From Geodermatophilus africanus (GTDB taxonomy: Bacteria; Actinomycetota; Actinomycetes; Mycobacteriales; Geodermatophilaceae), in assembly GCF_900107105.1 (NCBI RefSeq), contig NZ_FNOT01000004.1:372001-436000 (forward strand): 64,000 bases of DNA. The letters run 5' to 3'. Shown here one piece after another: positions 6,354 through 15,682 of this stretch. Position 1 is the first letter of the stretch; every line of letters begins with the position of its first letter. The position numbers were made by a program, and so were the translations under genes. The notes beneath the pieces are model-generated. The model made no database searches and was not told where the DNA came from. It was given only the letters and a program-made list of their open reading frames with translations.

Positions 6354-8360
6354 ATGACGTACCCCTTCGGCGCCGTCGTCGGCATGGACGACATGCGGCT
6401 CGCCCTGCTGCTCAACGCCGTCTCCCCCGCCGTGGGCGGCGTGCTCGTCCGCGGGGAGAAGGGGACGGCGAAGTCGACGACGGTGCGTGCGCTGGCCGCC
6501 GTCCTGCCGCCCGTGGCCGTCGTGGCCGGTTGCCGGTTCGCCTGCGACCCCGCCGCCCCGGACCCCGCCTGCCCCGACGGCCCGCACGACCCCGGCGCCC
6601 CGGGACCCACCCGCCCCGCGCGGCTGGTCGAGCTGCCGGTGGGCGCCTCCGAGGACCGCGTCGTCGGCTCGCTGGACCTCGAGCGGGCACTCACCGAGGG
6701 CGTCAAGGCCTTCGAGCCGGGGCTGCTGGCCGCCGCGCACCGCGGCGTCCTCTACGTCGACGAGGTGAACCTGCTGCACGACCACCTGGTCGACCTGCTG
6801 CTGGACGCCGCCGCGCTGGGCACCGCCTACGTCGAGCGCGAGGGCGTCTCGGTGCGGCACGCGGCGCGGTTCCTGCTGGTCGGGACGATGAACCCCGAGG
6901 AGGGCGAGCTGCGTCCCCAGCTGCTCGACCGGTTCGGGCTCACCGTGGAGGTCGCCGCACCCCGCGACCCGGCCGAGCGCGCCGAGGTCGTGCGCCGCCG
7001 GTTCGCCCACGACGCCGACCCGGCCGGGTTCGCCGCGTCCTGGGCCGGCGAGGAGGCCGGCCTGGCGCGCCGCATCGCCGAGGCCCGCGCCCGGCTGCCG
7101 CACGTCGTCCTCTCGGACCACGCGCTGCGCCAGGTGACCTCGGTGTGCGCCGCCTTCGACGTCGACGGGCTGCGCGCCGACCTGGTCACCGCCCGCGCCG
7201 CCATCGCGCACGCCGCCTGGTGCGGCCGCGACGAGGTCACCGAGGACGACGTCCGGGTGGCCGCCCGGCTGGCGCTCCCCCACCGCCGGCGCCGCAACCC
7301 GTTCGACGCGCCCGGCCTGGACGAGGAGACCCTCGAGCAGGCGCTGGAGGAGTCCCGCCCCCACGAGGACCCGCCCGAGGGCCCCGGTGACGGCGGCACC
7401 CCGCCTCCCCCGCCGCCCGGCCCGTCCAGGGACGGCGAGGCCGCGCAGTCCCCGTCGACCGCCGACGGCACCGGAGACCCCCCTCCCTCGACGAGTGACG
7501 GCTCCGCCGGGACCGCACCCGCCCCCGACCGCGCCGCCGTCGCGCCCGCCGACCCGTTCCGCACCCGCCGCCTGGAGGTGCCGGGCACCGGCGCGGGCGT
7601 GGCCGGCCGGCGCTCGCGGGCACGGGGCGACCGGGGCCGCGTCGTGGGCGCGACCCGCCCCAACGGCACGGTCACCCGGCTGCACCTGACCGGCACGGTG
7701 CTCGCCGCGGCGCCCCACCAGGTCGCCCGCGGCCGCACCGGCCCGGGGCTGCGGATCGCCCGCGAGGACCTCCGGCAGGCCGTCCTCGAGGGCCGCGAGG
7801 GCAACCTCGTCCTCTTCGTCGTCGACGCCAGCGGCTCGATGGGCGCGCGCTCGCGGATGGCCGCGGTGAAGGGCGCCGTCCTCTCGCTGCTGCTCGACGC
7901 CTACCAGCGGCGGGACAAGGTCGGCCTGGTCACCTTCCGCGGCGCCGAGGCCGAGCTGGCGCTGCCGCCGACCTGGTCGGTCGAGGCCGCCGCGGCCCGG
8001 CTCACCGCGCTGCCCACCGGCGGGCGCACCCCGCTGGCCGCCGGGCTGCTGCGGGCACACGAGACGCTGCGGGTGGAGCGGGTCCGCGATCCTCAGCGCC
8101 GTCCGCTGCTGGTCGTCGTCACCGACGGGCGGGCCACCGGCGCGCGCGGCGGCGACCACCTCGGCGAGGCGCGGCGGGCGGCCGGCCTGCTGGCCGCCGA
8201 CGGGACGGCGACCGTCGTCGTCGACTGCGAGTCCGGGCCGGTGCGGCTCGGCCTGGCCGGCGCGCTCGGGACGGCGCTCGGCGGACAGACCCTCCGGCTG
8301 GAGGAGCTGGCCGCCGAGTCGCTGGCACAGACCGTGCGCAGCGTGCGGGAGGCGGCCTAG
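6354..8360 (+). CDS. Cobalt/magnesium chelatase-like ChlI-ChlD fusion
   Basis: A 668-residue fusion of a ChlI-type AAA+ ATPase and a ChlD/CobT-type metal-site domain. The Walker A GEKGTAKST is at residues 34-42, followed by the Cys-rich insert CRFACDPAAPDPAC and VLYVDEVNLL as Walker B. A Pro/acidic linker covers about residues 340-420. The C-terminal half is an integrin-I domain with the MIDAS motif DASGSMG. It energises metal insertion by a CobN/ChlH-like subunit that is not in this window. As first gene behind the riboswitch, cobalt is the likely metal. ATG 6354 is favoured by GGGGAGAGGA upstream. Confidence 0.85.
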   Translation: MTYPFGAVVGMDDMRLALLLNAVSPAVGGVLVRGEKGTAKSTTVRALAAVLPPVAVVAGCRFACDPAAPDPACPDGPHDPGAPGPTRPARLVELPVGASEDRVVGSLDLERALTEGVKAFEPGLLAAAHRGVLYVDEVNLLHDHLVDLLLDAAALGTAYVEREGVSVRHAARFLLVGTMNPEEGELRPQLLDRFGLTVEVAAPRDPAERAEVVRRRFAHDADPAGFAASWAGEEAGLARRIAEARARLPHVVLSDHALRQVTSVCAAFDVDGLRADLVTARAAIAHAAWCGRDEVTEDDVRVAARLALPHRRRRNPFDAPGLDEETLEQALEESRPHEDPPEGPGDGGTPPPPPPGPSRDGEAAQSPSTADGTGDPPPSTSDGSAGTAPAPDRAAVAPADPFRTRRLEVPGTGAGVAGRRSRARGDRGRVVGATRPNGTVTRLHLTGTVLAAAPHQVARGRTGPGLRIAREDLRQAVLEGREGNLVLFVVDASGSMGARSRMAAVKGAVLSLLLDAYQRRDKVGLVTFRGAEAELALPPTWSVEAAAARLTALPTGGRTPLAAGLLRAHETLRVERVRDPQRRPLLVVVTDGRATGARGGDHLGEARRAAGLLAADGTATVVVDCESGPVRLGLAGALGTALGGQTLRLEELAAESLAQTVRSVREAA

Positions 8361-8436
8361 TGAGCGAGCGTGCGAGCTCACCGATGAGCACAGCGCCCCG
8401 AGGCACTCGGCCGACGAGCGCCAGCGAGGAGGACTA
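8361..8436 (+). repeat. Operon-junction repeat carrying a Shine-Dalgarno (copy 1)
   Basis: The 76 bases between the chelatase stop and cobO start with a GAGCGAGCGTGCGAGCTC dyad and end in GCCAGCGAGGAGGA, the cobO ribosome binding site. The reverse complement is closely similar to 60745-60820, which sits the same way before mnhE. Confidence 0.6.
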
Positions 8437-9051
8437 GTGCCGCAGGGACAGGTCGCGGTCACGCCGCAGGACGGGCTCACCACGAAGCAGCGGCGCAACC
8501 GGCCGCTGCTCGCCGTCCACACCGGTGAGATGAAGGGCAAGTCCACCGCCGCGTTCGGCATGGCGATGCGGGCGTGGAACCACGGCTGGTCGATCGCGGT
8601 CTACCAGTTCGTCAAGAGCGCGAAGTGGCGGGTCGGCGAGGAGAACGCGCTGACCGCGCTGGGCCGGTTGCACGCCGAGACGGGCGAGGGCGGGCCGGTC
8701 GTGTGGCACAAGATGGGCTCGGGCTGGAGCTGGTCGCGCCGGCAGGGCACCGAGGTCGACCACGCCGCCGACGCCGCGGAGGGCTGGGCGCAGATCAAGC
8801 GCGACCTCGCCGCCGAGGCGCACCGCTTCTACGTGCTGGACGAGTTCACCTACCCGCTGAAGTGGGGCTGGGTCAACGTCGACGACGTGGTCCGGACGCT
8901 GACGGACCGGCCGGGCACCCAGCACGTCGTCGTCACCGGCCGGGACGCCCCGCCGGCGCTCGTCGCGGCCGCCGACCTGGTCGTCGAGATGACCAAGGTC
9001 AAGCACCCGATGGACGCCGGCCAGAAGGGCCAGCGGGGGATCGAGTGGTGA
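8437..9051 (+). CDS. cobO: Cob(I)yrinic acid a,c-diamide adenosyltransferase
   Basis: A 204-residue CobO/BtuR-type adenosyltransferase. It transfers the 5'-deoxyadenosyl group from ATP to Co(I) of the corrin. The P-loop GEMKGKSTAAFG is near residue 29; WSWSRRQGTE and FYVLDEFTYPLKWGWV match the family's substrate-side motifs, and RPGTQHVVVTGRDAP the C-terminal strand. The GTG start has a strong GAGGAGGA eight bases upstream, supplied by the repeat at the junction. It belongs to the riboswitch operon. Confidence 0.93.
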   Translation: MPQGQVAVTPQDGLTTKQRRNRPLLAVHTGEMKGKSTAAFGMAMRAWNHGWSIAVYQFVKSAKWRVGEENALTALGRLHAETGEGGPVVWHKMGSGWSWSRRQGTEVDHAADAAEGWAQIKRDLAAEAHRFYVLDEFTYPLKWGWVNVDDVVRTLTDRPGTQHVVVTGRDAPPALVAAADLVVEMTKVKHPMDAGQKGQRGIEW

Positions 9052-9062
9052 CGGTGCCCGCT

Positions 9063-9139
9063 CCCTCCAGCCGTGATCATCGGCGGATGGCTGCCCGCGT
9101 CCGGCGTGTCGGAAGCCACTCGCCGATGATCACGGAGGG
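9063..9139 (+). repeat. Palindromic junction repeat, copy 1 (cobO-cobB)
   Basis: CCGTGATCATCGGCG (9071-9085) is perfectly complementary to CGCCGATGATCACGG (9121-9135), giving a 15-bp stem; outer CCCTCC/GGAGGG extend it. The right arm and the following GGGCCGCCCGTGACC are nearly identical to the copy before cbiQ. Confidence 0.75.
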
Positions 9140-9145
9140 CCGCCC

Positions 9146-10531
9146 GTGACCGTCCCGCGCGTGGTCGTCGCCGCCCCGTCGAGCAACGCGGGGAAGACGT
9201 CGGTCGCCACCGGGCTCGTCGCTGCCCTGACCGCCCGCGGGCTGGCCGTCTCCCCGCACAAGGTCGGCCCCGACTACATCGACCCCGGCTACACCGGCCT
9301 GGCCGCCGGGCGGCCCGGGCGCAACCTCGACCCGGTGCTGGTCGGCGAGGAGCGCGTCGTCCCGCTGTTCCTGCACGGGGCGCGCGGCGCGGACGTCGCC
9401 GTCGTGGAGGGGGTCATGGGCCTGTTCGACGGCGCGACCCGGCCGGGGCTCGAGCCCGGGTTCGCCTCGACCGCGCACGTGGCCCGGCTGCTGCGCGCCC
9501 CGGTGGTGCTGGTCGTCGACGCGAGCGCGCAGGCGCAGAGCGTGGCCGCGCTGGTGCACGGCTTCGCGACCTACGACCCGACCGTGCGGCTGGGCGGCGT
9601 GGTGCTCAACCGGGTCGGCAGCGACCGGCACGAGGAGATCCTGCGCGAGGCGCTCGGCGGGTCCGGTGTCCCGGTGCTCGGCGCGGTCCGCCGGCTCGCC
9701 GAGCTCGGGACGCCCTCGCGCCACCTCGGCCTGGTGCCCGCCGCCGAGCGGTCGGCCGAGGCGCTGGCGACCGTCGGCCGGCTCGGCGAGGTGGTGGCCG
9801 GCGCGGTCGACCTGGACGCCGTCCTGCAGCTGGCCCGCACGGCGCCCGCCCTGGACACCGCCCCGTGGGACCCCGCCGCCGAGGTCGCACCGCTGGACGG
9901 CCGGCCGCGGATCGCCGTCGCCGGCGGGGCGGCCTTCACCTTCGGCTACGCGGAGAACACCGAGCTGCTCGAGGCCGCCGGCGCCGAGGTCGTGACGGTC
10001 GACCCGCTGCGCGACGAGGCGCTCCCGGAGGGGACCACCGGACTGGTCGTCGGCGGCGGGTTCCCCGAGGTGCACGCCGCCGACCTCTCGGCCAACGAGA
10101 CGCTGCGGGCCGACGTCGCCGCGCTCGCCGCGCGGGGCGGTCCGGTCGCCGCCGAGTGCGCCGGCCTGCTCTACCTGGCCCGCAGCCTGGACGGCGTCCG
10201 GATGTGCGGCGTCCTGGCCACCGACGCGGTCATGTCGCCGCGGCTGACCCTGGGCTACCGGGAGGCCGTCGCGCTCGGCGACTCGGTGCTCGCGCCGGCC
10301 GGCACCCGGGTGCGTGGCCACGAGTTCCACCGCACGGTCGCCACGCCCGCCGCGGGTCCGACGCCGGCCTGGCGGTGGGCGGGCGCCGGACCGGAGGGGT
10401 TCGTGAGCGGGAGCGTGCACGCCTCCTACCTGCACCTGAACTGGGCCGGCTTCCCGGCTCTGGCCGAGCGGTTCGTGTTCGCCTGCGCGGCGGCTGTCCT
10501 CCCGGGAGGGGCACGGCATGCACATCGCTGA
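9146..10531 (+). CDS. cobB: Cobyrinate a,c-diamide synthase
   Basis: A 461-residue glutamine-dependent amidotransferase that converts cobyrinic acid (or hydrogenobyrinic acid) to the a,c-diamide. The N-terminal dethiobiotin-synthetase-like P-loop is [13 protein letters not shown], followed by [12 protein letters not shown], diagnostic of CobB/CbiA. The C-terminal class I amidotransferase has GGGFPEVHA and the nucleophile Cys in [10 protein letters not shown]. The GTG start lies within the sequence context provided by the palindromic repeat. It overlaps cbiM by 14 bases. Confidence 0.93.
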   Translation: MTVPRVVVAAPSSNAGKTSVATGLVAALTARGLAVSPHKVGPDYIDPGYTGLAAGRPGRNLDPVLVGEERVVPLFLHGARGADVAVVEGVMGLFDGATRPGLEPGFASTAHVARLLRAPVVLVVDASAQAQSVAALVHGFATYDPTVRLGGVVLNRVGSDRHEEILREALGGSGVPVLGAVRRLAELGTPSRHLGLVPAAERSAEALATVGRLGEVVAGAVDLDAVLQLARTAPALDTAPWDPAAEVAPLDGRPRIAVAGGAAFTFGYAENTELLEAAGAEVVTVDPLRDEALPEGTTGLVVGGGFPEVHAADLSANETLRADVAALAARGGPVAAECAGLLYLARSLDGVRMCGVLATDAVMSPRLTLGYREAVALGDSVLAPAGTRVRGHEFHRTVATPAAGPTPAWRWAGAGPEGFVSGSVHASYLHLNWAGFPALAERFVFACAAAVLPGGARHAHR

Positions 10532-11192
10532 GGGGTTCCTGCCAGTGACGCACGCGGTCGGCTGGACGCTGGCCGCCGCACCCTTCGTCGTCCACGGGGC
10601 CCGGCAGGTGGTCGCCGAGGTCCGCGAGCGCCCGGAGAACACGCTGCTGCTCGGCGCGGCCGGCGCGTTCACCTTCGTGCTCAGCGCCGTCAAGCTGCCC
10701 TCGTTCACCGGCAGCTCCAGCCACCCGACCGGCACCGGCGCCGGCGCCGTGCTGTTCCGGCCGCCGGTGATGGCGCTGCTCGGCACGATCGTGCTGCTGT
10801 TCCAGGCGCTGCTGCTGGCGCACGGCGGGCTGACCACGCTGGGCGCCAACGCGTTCGCCATGGCGGTGGTCGGGCCGTGGGCCGGCTACGGCGCCTACCG
10901 GCTCACGCGGCGCCTCGGCGGCGGGCTGCCGCCGGGGGTCTTCGCCGCGATGGCCGTCGCCGACCTGGCCACCTACGTCACGACGGCCGGACAGCTCGCG
11001 CTCGCCCTGCCCGACGCCGGGACCGGGGTCGCCGGCGCGTTCGCCAAGTTCCTCTCCGTCTTCGCCCTCACCCAGGTGCCGCTGGCGGTCGGCGAGGGGC
11101 TGCTCGGCGTGCTGCTGTTCCGGGTGCTCACCGCCAACGCCCGGCCCGAGCTGGAACGCCTGGGCCTGCTGCGCCCGGAGCCGGCCCGGTGA
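10518..11192 (+). CDS. cbiM: Cobalt ECF transporter S component
   Basis: A 224-residue membrane protein with about seven helices. The N-terminus MHIAEGFLP is the signature of CbiM/NikM, in which His2 and the N-terminal amine ligate the metal. [10 protein letters not shown], a further metal-site loop, is conserved. CbiM binds cobalt and works with CbiN, CbiQ and CbiO. Its ATG overlaps the end of cobB by 14 bases and its stop overlaps cbiN by four, so the transporter is translated with the biosynthetic genes. Confidence 0.95.
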   Translation: MHIAEGFLPVTHAVGWTLAAAPFVVHGARQVVAEVRERPENTLLLGAAGAFTFVLSAVKLPSFTGSSSHPTGTGAGAVLFRPPVMALLGTIVLLFQALLLAHGGLTTLGANAFAMAVVGPWAGYGAYRLTRRLGGGLPPGVFAAMAVADLATYVTTAGQLALALPDAGTGVAGAFAKFLSVFALTQVPLAVGEGLLGVLLFRVLTANARPELERLGLLRPEPAR

Positions 11193-11509
11193 CCCGGTCG
11201 CGGCTGGTCACCGCGCTGCTGGTCCTGGGCGTCGTCGCGCTCGTCGCGCTGCCGCTCGTGCTGGACGGCGGGACGTCGGAGTTCGCCGGCTCGGACGCGC
11301 AGGCCACCGAGCTGCTCGAGGCGGAGGGCCGCGAGCCCTGGTTCGAGTCGCTGTTCACCCCCTCGTCCGCGTCCGTGGAGTCCGGGCTGTTCGCGCTGCA
11401 GGCGGCGCTCGGCGGGGGCGTGCTCGGCTACGTGCTGGGCCGGCTGCGCGGCCGCCGGCCGGCCGAGGGCTCGCGGGCCGAGGGGCCCCGGGAGGATGGC
11501 GGCTCGTGA
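11189..11509 (+). CDS. cbiN: Cobalt transport protein CbiN
   Basis: A 106-residue protein with one membrane helix at residues 5-25, an extracytoplasmic loop ([16 protein letters not shown], then PWFESLF) and a second helix ([18 protein letters not shown]) before a basic tail. This is the classic CbiN plan; the loop helps load metal into CbiM. The GTG start overlaps the cbiM stop as GTGA. The C-terminal tail is longer and more charged than usual. Confidence 0.88.
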   Translation: MTRSRLVTALLVLGVVALVALPLVLDGGTSEFAGSDAQATELLEAEGREPWFESLFTPSSASVESGLFALQAALGGGVLGYVLGRLRGRRPAEGSRAEGPREDGGS

Positions 11510-11514
11510 GCGGC

Positions 11515-11592
11515 CCCCTCCGCCGTGATCACCGTCGAGTGGTCGCCCCCTTCCGGCGTGTCGGCAGCCACCCGCCGATGATCACGGCGGCG
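11515..11592 (+). repeat. Palindromic junction repeat, copy 2 (cbiN-cbiQ)
   Basis: Related to the element before cobB: CCGTGATCA on the left and CGCCGATGATCACGG on the right, with the intervening TCCGGCGTGTCGG shared. The left arm has diverged, leaving a shorter perfect stem. It is again followed by GGGCCGCCCGTGACC, which includes the next gene's start codon. Confidence 0.72.
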
Positions 11593-11600
11593 GGCCGCCC

Positions 11601-12335
11601 GTGACCGGCCTGGCGGTCGACGACGCCGCCTGGGCCAGCGCCTGGCGCCGCCGCTCCCCCGCCGACAAGCTGCTGCTGTGCGGCGGCCTGGTCGCGTGCG
11701 CGCTGGCGCTCCCCGCCTGGCCGGGCAGCGTGCTGGTCGGTCTCACCGCCGTCGTCCTCGCCCTCGGGCCGGCCCGGGTGCCCGCGCGCACCTTCGGCCG
11801 GGCGGTGCGCTGGCCGCTGGCGTTCATCGCCGTCGGCGCGTTGACCTCGGTGGTCACCGTCGGCACCGGCGGCCTCGGCTGGGCGCCGGACGCCGCGACC
11901 CGTGCCGGCTCGCTGACCGGGCACGCGCTCGCCGGCAGCGCCGCGGTGCTGCTGCTGGCCACCACCACCCCGGTGTCGGACCTGCTGCCGGCGCTGCGCG
12001 GTCTGCGGGTGCCGGCGGCGGTCGTCGAGGTCGCCGCGGTGACCTACCGGCTGCTGTTCGTCCTGCTCGCGAGCCTGCACGCCGTCCGCGAGGCGCAGAC
12101 CGCGCGGATGGGCTACGCCACCGTCGGCCGCGGCTACCGCTCGTCCGGCGCGCTGGCCGCCGCGGTGCTCACCCGCTCCTGGGACCGCGCCCGCCGGATG
12201 CAGGAGGGGCTGGCCGGCCGCGGCATGGAGACCGGTCTTCGGGTGCTGCCCGAGGTGCTGCCGTCGTCCCGGGCGTTCGTGACCGCCACCGTCGTCGGAC
12301 TGGCGGCGCTGGTCACGGTGGGCCTGCTCGCATGA
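11601..12335 (+). CDS. cbiQ: Cobalt ECF transporter T component
   Basis: A 244-residue membrane protein with about five helices and the two cytoplasmic coupling motifs near the C-terminal third: [14 protein letters not shown] and, later, [18 protein letters not shown], both with the Ala-Arg-Gly pattern that contacts the ATPase. It couples CbiO to CbiM. The GTG start is provided by the palindromic repeat's downstream context. The stop overlaps cbiO as ATGA. Confidence 0.92.
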   Translation: MTGLAVDDAAWASAWRRRSPADKLLLCGGLVACALALPAWPGSVLVGLTAVVLALGPARVPARTFGRAVRWPLAFIAVGALTSVVTVGTGGLGWAPDAATRAGSLTGHALAGSAAVLLLATTTPVSDLLPALRGLRVPAAVVEVAAVTYRLLFVLLASLHAVREAQTARMGYATVGRGYRSSGALAAAVLTRSWDRARRMQEGLAGRGMETGLRVLPEVLPSSRAFVTATVVGLAALVTVGLLA

Positions 12336-13171
12336 GCCACCGGGCGCTCACCGCCGAGGGGCTGGTCGCCGGCTACGAGCGCGGCCGCCGGGTGCTCGAC
12401 GGCGCCGCGCTCACCGTGCCGGCCGGGCGCCGGCTGGCGCTGCTCGGGGCCAACGGCTCGGGCAAGACGACCCTGCTGCGCTGCCTGTCCGGCGCGCTTG
12501 AGCCGGCGGCGGGCACGGTCGCCGTCGACGGGGCCCGGCTGCAGCACACCCGGCGCGGCCTGCGCGCGCACCGGCAGGAGGTCCAGCTGGTGCTGCAGGA
12601 CCCCGACGACCAGCTGTTCAGCGCCTCGGTCGCGCAGGACGTCTCCTTCGGCCCGCTCAACCTGGGCCTGCCCGAGGACGCCGTCCGCGAGCGGGTTGCC
12701 GAGGCCCTCGACCTGCTCGCCGTGGCCCACCTGGCCGGCCGGCCCACCCACCAGCTCTCCTACGGCGAGCGCAAGCGGGTGGCCATCGCCGGCGCGGTCG
12801 CGATGCGCCCGTGCGTGCTGCTGCTCGACGAGCCCACCGCCGGGCTCGACCCGTCGGCGGTGGCCGAGGCGCTGGCCGCGCTGGAGCGGCTGCGGACATC
12901 GGGCTCGACCGTCGTCATGAGCACCCACGACGTCGACCTGGCGCTGCGCTGGGCCGACGACGTCGCCGTCGTCGTCGACCGGGCCGTGGTGCAGGGCGCC
13001 CCCGCCGACGTCCTGGCCGACGACGACCTGCTCGCCCGCGCCCGCCTCGACCGGCCGTGGGCGCTGACCGTCGGCGCCCGGCTGCGCGCGCTGGGCCTGC
13101 TGCCCGACGGCGCCCTCCCCCGCGACGCCGGGTCGCTGCTGGCGGCGCTGCCCGAGGGGGTGACCCCGTGA
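12332..13171 (+). CDS. cbiO: Cobalt ECF transporter ATPase
   Basis: A 279-residue ABC ATPase. Walker [11 protein letters not shown]-loop [10 protein letters not shown] (typical of ECF ATPases), signature LSYGERKRV, Walker [14 protein letters not shown] and H-loop STHDVDLAL are all intact. It powers cobalt uptake with CbiMNQ. The start ATG overlaps the cbiQ stop. The C-terminal 60 residues after the H-loop are a short Ala/Leu-rich extension. Confidence 0.94.
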   Translation: MSHRALTAEGLVAGYERGRRVLDGAALTVPAGRRLALLGANGSGKTTLLRCLSGALEPAAGTVAVDGARLQHTRRGLRAHRQEVQLVLQDPDDQLFSASVAQDVSFGPLNLGLPEDAVRERVAEALDLLAVAHLAGRPTHQLSYGERKRVAIAGAVAMRPCVLLLDEPTAGLDPSAVAEALAALERLRTSGSTVVMSTHDVDLALRWADDVAVVVDRAVVQGAPADVLADDDLLARARLDRPWALTVGARLRALGLLPDGALPRDAGSLLAALPEGVTP

Positions 13172-13512
13172 CGGTCGTCGGCGTCGGCGCGCGGCCGGGG
13201 GTGAGCGCCGCGGAGGTGCTGGCCGCGGTGGACGCCGTCCTGCCGGCCGGCGCGGCGGGCGTCCGACTGGCCACCCTCGACACCCGCGCCGCCGAGCCCG
13301 GGGTGGTCGCGGCCGCCGCGGCCCGCGGCTGGCCGCTGACCGGGCACCCGGCGACCGCGCTGGCCGCCGTCCCGGTGCCGTCGCCGTCGCCGCGGGTGGC
13401 CGCCGCGGTGGGGACGCCCTCGGTCGCCGAGGCCGCGGCGCTCCTGGACGGCGGGACGCTGCTGGTGGGCCGCACGGTCGTCGGGCGGGTGACCGTGGCG
13501 GTGGCCCGGTGA
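13168..13512 (+). CDS. CobE / CbiG C-terminal-like protein
   Basis: A 114-residue domain like CobE and the C-terminal part of Cbi[20 protein letters not shown] at the start, [12 protein letters not shown] and a Gly/Pro-rich middle ([14 protein letters not shown]) followed by SVAEAAALL. CobE is needed in the aerobic corrin pathway, but its reaction is not defined; the CbiG N-terminal lactone-opening part is absent. GTG start overlapping the cbiO stop, and its own stop overlaps cobC, so it is tightly embedded in the operon. Confidence 0.8.
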   Translation: MTVVGVGARPGVSAAEVLAAVDAVLPAGAAGVRLATLDTRAAEPGVVAAAAARGWPLTGHPATALAAVPVPSPSPRVAAAVGTPSVAEAAALLDGGTLLVGRTVVGRVTVAVAR

Positions 13513-14576
13513 CCCTCGAACCGGACCTGGACCACCACGGGGACGCCGACCTCGCGCCCGGCCTGGTCGACCTCGCCGTCAACGTCCGCGCGGGGACGCC
13601 GCCGCCGTGGCTGCGCGCCGTCCTGCACCAGGCGCTCGACGATGCCGCCGCCTACCCCGACGCGGGTCCGGCGCGCGCCGCCGTCGCTGCGGCGCACCGC
13701 CGCCCGCCGGAGGAGGTGCTGCTCACCGCGGGCGCCGCCGAGGCGTTCACCCTGGTCGCGCGGGCCCTGCGGCCGCGACGGGCCGTCGTCGTCCACCCGT
13801 CCTTCACCGAGCCGGAGGCCGCCCTGCGCGCCGGCGGGCACCCGGTCGAGCGGCTGCTGCTGGAGCCGCCCGGCTACCTGCTGCGGGCGGTGCCGGAGGA
13901 CGCCGACCTGGTGGTGCTCGGCAACCCGACCAACCCGACGTCGGTGCTGCACCCGGCCGACGCCGTCGCCGCGCTGGCCCGGCCGGGGCGGGTGCTGCTG
14001 GTCGACGAGGCGTTCGCCGACACGGTGCCCGGCGAGCCGGGGTCCCTGGCCGGGCGCCGGGACCTGCCCGGGCTGCTCGTGGTGCGCAGCCTGACCAAGA
14101 CGTGGGGGCTGGCCGGGCTGCGGGTCGGCTACGCGCTCGGCCCCGCGGACCTGGTCGCGGCGCTGACCGCCCAGCAGCCGCACTGGCCGGTGTCCACGCC
14201 GGCGCTGGCGGCGCTGGTCGCCTGCACCGCCCCGGCGGCGCGGGCGGAGGCCGAGGCGGCGGCGCGCGCGCTGACCGCCGACCGGGAGGCCCTGCTGGCC
14301 GCGCTCCCCCCGGGGGTGGAGGTGGTCGGGCGGCCGCGGTCGTCGTTCGTGCTGCTCCGCGTGCCCGACGGCGCGCGGGTGCGGTCGGCGCTGCGCGACC
14401 GGGGCTGGGCGGTGCGCCGCGGCGAGACCTTCCCCGGGCTCTGCGCCGACCACCTGCGGGTCGCCGTCCGCGATCCCGCGACCTCGGTGGCCCTCGCCGC
14501 AGACCTCGCTGCCATCCTGGACCCCGGGACACCGGCGTTCCAGGACCTGCCCCGCCTCCCCGAGGAGATCCGCTGA
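13509..14576 (+). CDS. cobC: PLP-dependent CobC-like aminotransferase-fold protein (Rv2231c type)
   Basis: A 355-residue fold type I PLP enzyme related to histidinol-phosphate aminotransferase and CobD/CobC. The N-terminus has DLAVNVRAGTPPPWL, GNPTNPTS binds the cofactor ring, and the Schiff-base lysine is in VVRSLTKTWGLAGLRVGY. It is expected to supply or attach the aminopropanol arm (threonine-phosphate decarboxylase-like role), which is inferred from context. GTG start overlapping the preceding gene; its stop overlaps the proposed CTG start of cobT. Confidence 0.82.
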   Translation: MTLEPDLDHHGDADLAPGLVDLAVNVRAGTPPPWLRAVLHQALDDAAAYPDAGPARAAVAAAHRRPPEEVLLTAGAAEAFTLVARALRPRRAVVVHPSFTEPEAALRAGGHPVERLLLEPPGYLLRAVPEDADLVVLGNPTNPTSVLHPADAVAALARPGRVLLVDEAFADTVPGEPGSLAGRRDLPGLLVVRSLTKTWGLAGLRVGYALGPADLVAALTAQQPHWPVSTPALAALVACTAPAARAEAEAAARALTADREALLAALPPGVEVVGRPRSSFVLLRVPDGARVRSALRDRGWAVRRGETFPGLCADHLRVAVRDPATSVALAADLAAILDPGTPAFQDLPRLPEEIR

Positions 14577-15682
14577 GCCGCCCCACCACCCCGTCCGACG
14601 CCCCCTTCGCCGGCACCCTCCTGGGCGAGACGGTCGCCGCGATCACCCCGAGGGACGCCGCCGCCGAGCGCGCCGCCCGCGACCGCCTGGACCGGATGAC
14701 CAAGCCACCGGGCTCGCTGGGCGTGCTGGAGGACGTCGCCGCGCAGCTGGCCGGCACCGCGGGTACCTGCCCGCCGCCGCTGCCCACCCCCGCCGCGGTC
14801 GCGGTCTTCGCCGGCGACCACGGGGTGCACGCGCAGGGCGTGACCCCCTGGCCGCAGGAGGTCACCGCGCAGATGGTGGCCAACTTCGCCCGCGGCGGTG
14901 CGGTGGTCAACGCCTTCGCCGCGCAGCTGGGCGCGGACGTCGTCGTGGTGGACGTCGGGGTCGCGACGCCGTACGCGGTCGAGGTGAGCCCCGCGCTGCT
15001 GTCCCGCAAGGTTCGGTCCGGCACCGCCGACCTCGCCGTCGGCCCGGCCATGACGCTCGACGAGGCGCGGCGGGCGGTCGAGGTCGGCATCGAGGTGGCC
15101 ACCGAGCTGGCCGCCGGGCACGGCTGCCTGGTGACCGGCGACATGGGCATCACCAACACGACGGCGTCGGCGGCGCTGGTCTGCGCGTTCACGGGTGCGA
15201 CGCCGGCCGCCGCGACCGGTCGCGGCACCGGGGTGGACGACCCGACGCTGGCCCGCAAGGTCGAGGTGGTCGGCCGGGCGGCGGCCCGGGTGCCCGAGCG
15301 GCCGTCGACCCCGGAGGCCGCGCTGGCGGCGCTGGCCGAGCTCGGTGGCCTGGAGCACGCCGCGCTCGCCGGCTTCGTGCTGGGCGCCGCGGCGGTGCGG
15401 GTGCCGGTGCTGCTGGACGGCGTGATCGCCGGGTCCGCGGCCCTGGTGGCGGCCGCGCTGTGCCCGGCGGCGCTGGAGCACGCGCTGGCCGGGCACACCT
15501 CCGCCGAGCCCGGGCACGGCATCGCGCTGCGGCACTTGCGCCTGCGCCCGCTGCTGGGGCTGGACCTGCGCCTGGGTGAGGGCACCGGCGCGCTGCTGGC
15601 GCTGCCGCTGGTGGCCAGCGCGGCGCGGGCGCTGCGCGAGGTGGCGACGTTCGACTCGGCCGGTGTGACGGAGAAGGCGTGA
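14573..15682 (+). CDS. cobT: Nicotinate-nucleotide-dimethylbenzimidazole phosphoribosyltransferase (CTG start)
   Basis: A protein of 369 residues from the proposed start. It activates the lower-ligand base as alpha-ribazole phosphate. The N-terminus ITPRDAAAERAARDRLDRMT and KPPGSLGVLE is the conserved CobT opening, FAGDHGV and GDMGITNTTASAAL the active-site loops, and GHTSAEPGHGIAL the C-terminal motif. No ATG, GTG or TTG lies between the cobC stop and ATG 14697, which falls inside the conserved region. The only sensible start is CTG at 14573, overlapping the cobC stop as CTGA. Confidence 0.88.
   Translation: MSRPTTPSDAPFAGTLLGETVAAITPRDAAAERAARDRLDRMTKPPGSLGVLEDVAAQLAGTAGTCPPPLPTPAAVAVFAGDHGVHAQGVTPWPQEVTAQMVANFARGGAVVNAFAAQLGADVVVVDVGVATPYAVEVSPALLSRKVRSGTADLAVGPAMTLDEARRAVEVGIEVATELAAGHGCLVTGDMGITNTTASAALVCAFTGATPAAATGRGTGVDDPTLARKVEVVGRAAARVPERPSTPEAALAALAELGGLEHAALAGFVLGAAAVRVPVLLDGVIAGSAALVAAALCPAALEHALAGHTSAEPGHGIALRHLRLRPLLGLDLRLGEGTGALLALPLVASAARALREVATFDSAGVTEKA

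Noticed and set aside
6006..8561. Very long open frames antisense to the chelatase gene (over 800 codons)
   Set aside because: High GC makes antisense frames stay open by chance. The translation is low-complexity Arg/Gly/Ala and no domain is visible, while the plus strand encodes a clear chelatase.
9077..10861. Long antisense frame across cobB and cbiM
   Set aside because: Same GC artefact; the sense frames match known families end to end.
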